DNA of 64,000 bases from CALGFH01 sp036003705 (GTDB taxonomy: Bacteria > Actinomycetota > CALGFH01), in assembly GCA_036003705.1 (NCBI GenBank), contig DASYSE010000102.1, positions 1-64,000 on the forward strand, written 5' to 3'. Below the pieces are notes generated by a model. The model was not told the origin of the DNA and did no database searches. It worked only from the letters and a program-made list of their open reading frames with translations. A program made the position numbers and the translations under genes. Of this stretch, positions 58,273 to 64,000 are shown piece by piece (within the stretch, counting starts at the first letter, position 1; each line of letters starts with the position of its first letter).

Positions 58273-60321
58273 TCAGCCCAGGTCCAGGCCGACCTGAGCG
58301 GCGAGGAAGGTGAGGATGTCGGCGTGGAGCTCGACGGTGCGGCGGACCGAGCGGGCGCCGTGGCCGGCCTGGCGCTCGCGGCGGAACAGGACCGGACGGC
58401 CGGAGGTGGTGGCGGCCTGCAGGGCGGCGCACATCTTGCGGGCGTGCAGCGGGTCGACCCGGGTGTCGGAGTCGAAGACCGTGAACAGCACCGCCGGGTA
58501 GGCGGTCCCCTGGACGACCTTGTGGTACGGCGAGTAGCCGATCAGCCAGCCCAGCTCGGTCGGGTCGGCGGCCCGCCCGTACTCGTCGTTCCAGGTCTCG
58601 CCGAGGCCGAAGCGCTCGTAGCGGACCATGTCGAGCAGGGGGGCGCTGCAGGCCACGGCCGCGAACAGCTCCGGCCGCTGGGTGAGGGCGGCCCCGACCA
58701 GCAGCCCGCCGTTGGACCCGCCGGCGATGGCCAGCCGCTCCGGTGAGGTCCAGCCGCCGGCGATCAGGTGCTCGGCGGCGGCGGCGAAGTCGTCGAACAC
58801 GTGCTGTTTGTTGGCCCGCATCCCGTCCCGGTGCCAGGCCTCGCCCTCCTCGCTGCCGCCGCGCAGGTTGGCGATCGCGTACACCCCGCCCTGCTCGACC
58901 CAGGCGGCCGTGACCGCGCTCCAGGCCGGTGTCTGCGAGATGTTGAAGCCGCCGTAGCCATACAGGATCGTCGGCCGGGACCCGTCCGGGGTCGACCCGT
59001 CCCGGTGCAGCACGAACAGCCGCACCTCGGTGCCGTCCATGGAGCGGTAGGTCTCCTGCCGGGTGGTCACCCCGCCCAGCAGGTCGACCTGGCCGGGGGC
59101 GTCCATCCACAGCTCGAGGCGAGCGTCGGGGACCCGGTAGCGGTACACGCGGGGCGGGGTGATGAAGTCGGTGTAGCCGAGGAAGACCTCGTCGCCGCCG
59201 TCGGGTCGGGCGGAGACGCCGAGCACCGACCCGGGCCCGGGCAGGTCGACCCCCGCCCGCACAGCCCCGGTCTGCCGGTCGTGCACCACCGCCCGTCCCA
59301 CCGCGTGCCGGCTGGACGCCACCACCAGAGCGTCGTCGGTGAGGGCGAACCCTTCGAGCACGTCGCCGGACTCCGGCACCAGGTCGCGCCACGCCGCCGG
59401 CTCCGGCCGGGTCGGGTCGGCGACCACGATCCGGAAGCGGGGCGCATCCAGGTTGGTGTGGAGGTACAGCCGGCCGTCGACCCCGACCCGGCCGTCGGTC
59501 TCCGCGTCGACGCCCTCCTGGACGGTACGCAGGGCCCCGTCGCCGGCCAGGTCGGCGATGTACAGGTCGTTGCGGGGCGCGGTCCCGGCCGCGGACCCGA
59601 CCAGCAGCCAGCGGCCGTCGAGGGAGATCCGCAGCGAGTGGTACTCGGTCTTCTCCCGGCCCTCGCCGAACACCAGCTCGTCGCCGTCCGGGTCGGTCCC
59701 CACGCGGTGGCGCCACACCCGCCGGTGGAAGGCCGCCTCTCCCTGGGGCACCGCGTCGGCGGGCAGCCGGCGGCCGTAGTAGTAGGTGTCGCCGCCGGGC
59801 AGCCAGGCCAGCGGGCAGTAGCGGGTACGGTCGATCGGGCCCTCGACGACCTGGCCGCCGGACACGTCCATGATCCAGAGCGAGGCCTCCTCGTCGCCGC
59901 CCTGGGACAGGAAGTAGGCCAGCCGTTCGCCCTCCAGCGACGGCACCCAGCCGTCGAGGGTGATGGTGTCGTCGTCGGCCAGGGCGCTCGGGTCGATCAG
60001 GACCCGCTCGGTCCCGTCGGCCTCCCGAACCAGCAGCACCGGGTGCTGCTGGTCGCCGCGGCGGCGCTGGAGGAACGCCCTGCCACCCCGCAGCACCGGC
60101 ACCGTGACCAGCCCGGCCCCAAGCAGCCGCTCCAGCCGGTCCCGCACCGCCGCCCGGCCCGGCCTGCCCTCCATCCACCCGGCCAGCAGCTCGTCCTGGG
60201 CCTTGCTCCACGCCTCGGTGTCGTCGGCGTCGGCCTCCTCCAGCCACCGGTAGGGGTCGGCAACCCGGAAGCCGTGCAGCTCCTCGACCAGGTCGAGCCG
60301 TCGGGCGGGCGGGTACCGCAT
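58273..60321 (-). CDS. Prolyl oligopeptidase (S9A family)
   Basis: A 682-residue serine peptidase that cleaves short peptides after proline. The N-terminal β-propeller (about 65-390) begins after DPYRWLEEADADDTEAW. The C-terminal α/β-hydrolase domain has ILYGYGGFNIS, ANLRGGSEEGEAWHRDG, the nucleophile Ser in AIAGGSNGGLLVGA, the Asp in FDSDTRVDPLHARKM and the His in RQAGHGARS. No signal peptide is seen, so it is probably cytosolic. ATG 60321 has GGAGG seven bases upstream and gives the conserved start MRYPPARR. Confidence 0.93.
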   Translation of the reverse strand: MRYPPARRLDLVEELHGFRVADPYRWLEEADADDTEAWSKAQDELLAGWMEGRPGRAAVRDRLERLLGAGLVTVPVLRGGRAFLQRRRGDQQHPVLLVREADGTERVLIDPSALADDDTITLDGWVPSLEGERLAYFLSQGGDEEASLWIMDVSGGQVVEGPIDRTRYCPLAWLPGGDTYYYGRRLPADAVPQGEAAFHRRVWRHRVGTDPDGDELVFGEGREKTEYHSLRISLDGRWLLVGSAAGTAPRNDLYIADLAGDGALRTVQEGVDAETDGRVGVDGRLYLHTNLDAPRFRIVVADPTRPEPAAWRDLVPESGDVLEGFALTDDALVVASSRHAVGRAVVHDRQTGAVRAGVDLPGPGSVLGVSARPDGGDEVFLGYTDFITPPRVYRYRVPDARLELWMDAPGQVDLLGGVTTRQETYRSMDGTEVRLFVLHRDGSTPDGSRPTILYGYGGFNISQTPAWSAVTAAWVEQGGVYAIANLRGGSEEGEAWHRDGMRANKQHVFDDFAAAAEHLIAGGWTSPERLAIAGGSNGGLLVGAALTQRPELFAAVACSAPLLDMVRYERFGLGETWNDEYGRAADPTELGWLIGYSPYHKVVQGTAYPAVLFTVFDSDTRVDPLHARKMCAALQAATTSGRPVLFRRERQAGHGARSVRRTVELHADILTFLAAQVGLDLG

Positions 60322-60452
60322 AGGTGAACCTCCGGTGGGTCGTCCAGGCGGAAGGGCATCGTAGCGGTGGCCACCGACCCTGCGGCGGCACCGTCCACAG
60401 ATTCGCGCAAGCACTCGAACACGAGTTCGATGCACGTTAGATTCCTCGCGAG

Positions 60453-60541
60453 TGGTGCCCGAGGCGGGACTCGAACCCGCACGCCCTTTCGGGCAATCGC
60501 TTTTGAGGCGATCGCGGTTGCCGTAATTACGCCACTCGGGC
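60453..60541 (-). tRNA. tRNA-Leu (anticodon CAA)
   Basis: Read on the minus strand from 60541: acceptor GCCCGAG pairs with CTCGGGC, followed by discriminator A and an encoded CCA (60455-60453). The anticodon stem ATCGC/GCGAT encloses the loop CTCAAAA, giving anticodon CAA for the UUG codon. A long variable arm (GCCCGAAAGGGC) and TΨC sequence GGTTCGAGTCC confirm a class II tRNA. A possible -10 (TACCCT, 60557-60552) lies inside the start of the divergent endonuclease gene. Confidence 0.95.
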
Positions 60542-60562
60542 TCGCCAGAGGAGGGTAGCGGA

Positions 60563-61312
60563 ATGCGGCCAGAGTGGGAAGTGACCCTGGTCCTGAGGCT
60601 TGTCGGGGCAGGCCTGAACGACTGCGTGATCGCGCGGCAGACCGGTATTCCTCGGGGTACGGTCCGCCAGTGGCGGATCGGCCGGGTGCCGAACTTCCGG
60701 CGTCAGTCCGGCACATGCGCCATATGCTCAGGCGACCCTCGAGCGCTCCCCCTGCCCGCTTACACCTACCTCCTCGGCCTCTATCTCGGTGACGGGTGCC
60801 TCACGGCGTGTCCGCGGGACGTGTACAAGCTGCGGATCGCCTGCGCAGAGCGATATCCGGAACTCGTTCGGTACTGCGAGCTTGCGATGGCCGAGGTCCT
60901 TCCCAACAAGACCAACAAGGTCGGCCGGACCAGGAAGACGAACGAGCGCTGCTGGGAGGTCTACTCCTTCTCCAAGCACTGGCCGTGTCTGTTCCCGCAG
61001 CATGGGCCCGGCAGGAAGCACGAGCGGAAGATCGAGCTGACCATGTGGCAGCAGGAACTGGTCGACGCCGACCCGCGCCCGCTGGTGCGGGGGCTGCTGC
61101 ACTCCGACGGCTGCCGGGTGCTGAACTGGGTGAACGGGACGCCGTACCCCAGATACCACTTCAGCAACGTGTCGGCGGACATCCGGGGGATCTTCGGGCG
61201 GGCCTGCGACCAGCTCGGGATCGAGTGGCGGCCGAACAATCCGTGGAGCCTCTCGGTGGCCAGGCGGGGAAGCGTCGCCCTGCTCGACGAGTTCGTGGGG
61301 CCAAAGCGGTGA
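60563..61312 (+). CDS. Free-standing LAGLIDADG-type endonuclease with N-terminal HTH
   Basis: A 249-residue protein with two LAGLIDADG-type motifs: YLLGLYLGDGCL (about 69-80, Asp 77) and LVRGLLHSDGCRV (about 174-186, Asp 182), so it could act as a monomer. An N-terminal helix-turn-helix (LNDCVIARQTGIPRGTVRQWR, about 18-38) and a CxxC (52-55) may help bind DNA. Proteins of this type occur singly in many actinobacterial genomes; target and function are unknown. ATG 60563 has GGAGGG about eight bases upstream. It starts 22 bp from the 5' end of the divergent tRNA-Leu gene. No intron or intein is evident nearby. Confidence 0.85.
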   Translation: MRPEWEVTLVLRLVGAGLNDCVIARQTGIPRGTVRQWRIGRVPNFRRQSGTCAICSGDPRALPLPAYTYLLGLYLGDGCLTACPRDVYKLRIACAERYPELVRYCELAMAEVLPNKTNKVGRTRKTNERCWEVYSFSKHWPCLFPQHGPGRKHERKIELTMWQQELVDADPRPLVRGLLHSDGCRVLNWVNGTPYPRYHFSNVSADIRGIFGRACDQLGIEWRPNNPWSLSVARRGSVALLDEFVGPKR

Positions 61313-61349
61313 GGCCCGAGGATCGGCACGGGGTTGGCCGGGGTCGGCG

Positions 61350-62399
61350 CTACCTGACCCTGGCGGGGTCGATTCGCGCGATGGTGGTGCCGCTGGCGGC
61401 CCACACCGACCCGGCGCCGACGGCGAGACCCCGGACGTCCCGCAGGTGTCTGGTCGAGATTGCGACCGCGGCCCGGCCCGCGTCGGGGTGGAGGAGGGCC
61501 AGGGCCCCTTCGTAGCCTTGCACCACCCACACGCCGGCGTCGTCGACGGCTACCCGGGTGGCGCCGGCGACCGGGATCCTGGCCACCGTCCGGGCGGTGG
61601 CGGGGTCGATTCGCAGGACGGTCGAGTTCCCAGGGTCGGCCAGCCAGACGCCGCCGTGGCCGATGGCGATGGCCTGCGCCCCGCCGATCGGGCCACCGGC
61701 GGGGATCACCGCCACGACCCGGTTGGTGGCCCGGTCGATCTGCTCGGCGCGGCCTTGCATGGTGGCAATCCACACGGCCCGCTCGTCGGCCGCCACGGCC
61801 AGGGGATCGCCGGTGACGGCGATGCGGGCAACGACCCGGTTGCGCGCCGGGTCGATCCGGAGCAGCTTGCTGTCCCGATACCTCCCGGGCGCCGCGTTGG
61901 CGCAACAGACCAGCCAGACGGCGTCGTCCTGGGCGGCGACCCCGATCGGCTCGTAGAGGGACGAGCCGGTGTCGACCTTGCCCACCACCCGGTTGCCCGC
62001 CGGGTCGATGCGCCACACCATCCCGGCGGTGGCCGCCACCCAGACCGCGCCGGCGCCGACCGCGATCGCCCGCGCCTGGCGGCCGGACCGCGGCAGCTGG
62101 ATGATGGCCACCACCCGGTTGGTGGCCGGGTCGACCCTCGACACCGTCCCGTTGGTGTTGGTCACCCACAGCGACCCGGCGCCGAACGCCAACTGCAACG
62201 GGATCCCGGCCATGCCGATCTCCGCCACGACCGGGGACGCCGCCAGCGTCCTGGTGCTCGGTTGGACGGTCGGCGGGGCCGGCTCCCGGGTGGCCGCCGG
62301 GGGCAGGCTGCCGGCGGTGACCCGCCCCACCGCGACCAGGGCGACCAGCAGCAGCCCGGCCGCCAGGGCAGCCGGTGGTACCCGCCTCGGCGCCGCCAT
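61350..62399 (-). CDS. Secreted or membrane-anchored β-propeller (YVTN/NHL-type) protein
   Basis: About 349 residues: a basic N-terminus, one hydrophobic segment (ALAAGLLLVALVAVGRVTAG, about 9-28) that acts as signal or anchor, a Pro/Thr-rich linker, then six or seven blades of the form VxRIDPATNRVVARIxVxGxPxxxAxGxGxVWVA. This repeat is the YVTN-type propeller seen in virginiamycin B lyase-like and other extracellular binding proteins. No catalytic residues can be assigned. ATG 62399 gives the hydrophobic segment close to the N-terminus, but its ribosome binding site is poor. It diverges from the binding-protein gene. Confidence 0.8.
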   Translation of the reverse strand: MAAPRRVPPAALAAGLLLVALVAVGRVTAGSLPPAATREPAPPTVQPSTRTLAASPVVAEIGMAGIPLQLAFGAGSLWVTNTNGTVSRVDPATNRVVAIIQLPRSGRQARAIAVGAGAVWVAATAGMVWRIDPAGNRVVGKVDTGSSLYEPIGVAAQDDAVWLVCCANAAPGRYRDSKLLRIDPARNRVVARIAVTGDPLAVAADERAVWIATMQGRAEQIDRATNRVVAVIPAGGPIGGAQAIAIGHGGVWLADPGNSTVLRIDPATARTVARIPVAGATRVAVDDAGVWVVQGYEGALALLHPDAGRAAVAISTRHLRDVRGLAVGAGSVWAASGTTIARIDPARVR

Positions 62400-62652
62400 G
62401 TTGCGGCCATGATTCCCGAACCTCCCGCCATCATGCTCGGCCACCGATCCGCCAGGCCACCCGCCGTAGTTTCGTGCGCCGTGTTGCGGTACAGTCCAGC
62501 CGTTGCGACCTGGCCCGAAGCTGCGGTGGGACGTCCGTCTGATGGTGGCTTGGGTCGCGGACGTTGGCTTTGCATCGGTCGACAGTCCCCGGGCGGTCGA
62601 TGTCGTGAGGACCTCCGGGGCTAGCGACAGCAACGGGAAGGGAGGCAGTACC

Positions 62653-63873
62653 TTGAAGGCAGGCCACAGGCTCCTTCGTCTGGTCGCCGTGCTCGGGATC
62701 CTGGTCCTCCTGGCTGCGGGCTGCAGCCGGGAGAAGGAGTCGCCCTCCGCCGGCGGCGGCGGGAGCAAGACCGTGAAGATCGGCTTCGTGGGGCCGCTCA
62801 CGGGGTCGCTGGCATCGCTCGGCCTCGGCATGAAGAACTCGATCGACCTGGCCGTCAAGCAGGCCAACGAGGCGAAGAAGATCGAGGGCTGGACGATCGT
62901 GTTTGATCCTCAGGACGACGCCGGAAAGCCCGAGACCGGCGCCAACGCCGCCAACAAGCTGGCCTCCGACCCCCAGATGGCCGGGGTGATCGGGACCCTG
63001 CAGTCCTCGATCTCCCAGCAGGTCGCTCCGGTGCTCTCGCGGGCCAACATCGCCCAGATCTCACCCGCCAACACCAATGACACCCTGACCAGGGGCACCG
63101 ACTTCGCGACCAGCCCGAAGCGGGTCTGGCCCACCTACTTCCGCCTGGCGACGCTCGACTCGCTCCAGGGCCCGTTCGCCGCGGACTACGCCTACAACCA
63201 GGCGGGCTTCAAGTCGGTGGCGACCGTCCACGACAAGCTGACCTACGGCCAGGGGCTGGTGTCGACCTTCACCGGGCAGTGGAAGAAGGACGGCGGCACG
63301 GTCACCTCGGCCAACACCATCGCCGAGGGCGACCGCGACTTCGGCGCCCTGGTGACCAAGATCGTCAACGAGAAGCCGGACTTCGTGTACTACGGCGGCC
63401 AGTTCCCCGAGGCCGCCCCGCTGTCGGCCCAGCTCAAGGACCGCGGCTTCAAGGGTCCGGTGATGGGCGGCGACGGCATGCAGGCTGACGACTTCATCAA
63501 GGGCGGCGGCTCCGACGGCGACCTCGGCACCCAGGTCGGCGCGCCGGTGGCCAAGCTGCCCGAAGCCGCCACCTTCACCAGCGCCTACGACGGCGGCGGG
63601 TACAAGGAGGAGTCGGGACCGTACGGGGCGCTCACCTACGACTCCGCCAACGTGCTGATCAACGCGCTGGCCACCGCGCTGCCCGGAAAGGACAGCGTCG
63701 AGGCGGCCAGACCGGATATCGTGAAGGCGGTGCAGGACACGAAGGACTTCAAGGGCATCACCGGAACCCATGGGTTCGATGAGTTCGGGGACACCTCGAA
63801 CAAGGTCCTGACCGTCTACAAGGTTGAAGGCAAGAAGTGGAAGGATGCGTTCACGGGCCAGTTCGAGGGCTGA
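62653..63873 (+). CDS. Branched-chain amino acid-type ABC transporter substrate-binding lipoprotein (LivJ family)
   Basis: A 406-residue periplasmic-binding protein type I. The N-terminus is a lipoprotein signal peptide (basic GHRLLR, hydrophobic core, lipobox LLAAGC, lipidated Cys at about residue 24) processed by LspA. A Ser/Gly linker follows, then KIGFVGPLTGSLASLGLGMKN, QDDAGKPETGANAANKL, YFRLATLDSLQGPFAADYA and VYYGGQFPEAAPL, typical LivJ/LivK features. The ligand is probably an amino acid but cannot be specified. TTG 62653 is chosen: GGAGG lies seven bases upstream and the signal peptide then has normal length. Permease and ATPase genes are expected beyond the right edge. Confidence 0.92.
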   Translation: MKAGHRLLRLVAVLGILVLLAAGCSREKESPSAGGGGSKTVKIGFVGPLTGSLASLGLGMKNSIDLAVKQANEAKKIEGWTIVFDPQDDAGKPETGANAANKLASDPQMAGVIGTLQSSISQQVAPVLSRANIAQISPANTNDTLTRGTDFATSPKRVWPTYFRLATLDSLQGPFAADYAYNQAGFKSVATVHDKLTYGQGLVSTFTGQWKKDGGTVTSANTIAEGDRDFGALVTKIVNEKPDFVYYGGQFPEAAPLSAQLKDRGFKGPVMGGDGMQADDFIKGGGSDGDLGTQVGAPVAKLPEAATFTSAYDGGGYKEESGPYGALTYDSANVLINALATALPGKDSVEAARPDIVKAVQDTKDFKGITGTHGFDEFGDTSNKVLTVYKVEGKKWKDAFTGQFEG

Positions 63874-63900
63874 CCGCGGTCGCTCCTAGCAGCATCGTAG

Positions 63901-63954
63901 CCGGGTGAGGGGGTTTGGCAGGCGGTCAGCGGCCGGCGTCGGCCCCCTCACCGG
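63901..63954 (+). terminator. Hairpin after the binding-protein gene
   Basis: A perfect 9-bp stem (GTGAGGGGG 63905-63913 with CCCCCTCAC 63943-63951) encloses a 29-base loop, 28 bases after the stop. No T-tract follows. In Liv-type operons a partial terminator here would raise binding-protein output relative to the permease genes. Confidence 0.55.
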
Positions 63955-64000
63955 ACTCGTGGCACAAGGCTCAGGACCATTGGCGCGAACCGTGGAGTCC

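Noticed and set aside
1..64000. Mobile element, prophage, secondary-metabolite or defence island
   Set aside because: I saw no transposase, integrase, phage structural gene, restriction-modification or toxin-antitoxin pair. The HNH and LAGLIDADG genes are isolated, and the rest is conserved chromosomal housekeeping.

Overview
The window is one contiguous piece of a very GC-rich (about 70%) chromosome, almost fully coding, with many four-base ATGA/GTGA start-stop overlaps and frequent GTG starts. Gene content and order point to Actinomycetota: a dcw cluster without ftsA, followed by ftsZ-pgeF-yggS-sepF-yggT-divIVA, then lspA-rluD-dnaE, then hisDCBHAF, hisI and trpE-(Trp membrane protein)-trpC-trpB-trpA. 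This is the arrangement I know from Streptomyces and relatives. Extra genes interrupt the order (two-component genes, NAD-GDH, a LON protein, an inverted ileS), which suggests a deep-branching or uncultured actinobacterium. I cannot name the genus.

Layout. 1-6.5 kb: moxR ATPase (-) divergent from a TetR regulator, a macro-domain protein overlapping a GAF-PAS histidine kinase, an HNH nuclease and a membrane-anchored metallophosphoesterase. 6.5-27.3 kb: the cell-wall and division operon, mraZ-rsmH-ftsL-ftsI-murE-murF-mraY-murD-ftsW-murG-murC-murB-ftsQ-ftsZ-pgeF-yggS-sepF-yggT-divIVA. A promoter with 10-bp-periodic MraZ boxes precedes mraZ, and a second promoter with a palindromic array precedes ftsZ. 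27.3-31.4 kb (-): ileS with a T-box leader, followed by two small coupled genes, one with an HExxH motif. 31.5-37.1 kb: DksA/TraR-like protein, lspA, rluD and dnaE (with a DnaA box in its leader). 37.2-43.3 kb: a LON-domain protein (-) and hisD-C-B-H-A-F. 43.4-48.2 kb (-): a large NAD-glutamate dehydrogenase. 48.3-58.0 kb: hisI-trpE-Trp membrane protein-response regulator-histidine kinase-trpC-trpB2-trpB-trpA. 58-64 kb: a glyoxalase remnant, prolyl oligopeptidase (-), tRNA-Leu(CAA) (-), a LAGLIDADG endonuclease, a beta-propeller protein (-) and a LivJ-type binding lipoprotein.

How the genes work together: the dcw block makes lipid II from UDP-MurNAc precursors (MurC-F, MraY, MurG) and delivers it to the septal synthase (FtsW/FtsI/FtsL/FtsQ) positioned by FtsZ, SepF and DivIVA. 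The his and trp blocks encode most of two linked amino-acid pathways. No trpF is present, so the HisA gene product may be the bifunctional PriA enzyme.

Most of the window is conserved housekeeping sequence, and I found no CRISPR array, transposon, prophage or dedicated defence island. The most unusual recurring signal is a set of short GC-rich tandem duplications (56, 57, 57, 63 and 68 bp units) that sit at gene boundaries: the moxR 3' end, the pgeF/yggS junction, the Trp membrane protein 5' end, the trpB 5' end and the region upstream of hisD. Several neighbouring genes also carry Pro/Ala/Gly-rich terminal extensions. Whether this is a directed process or only replication slippage cannot be decided from one genome.
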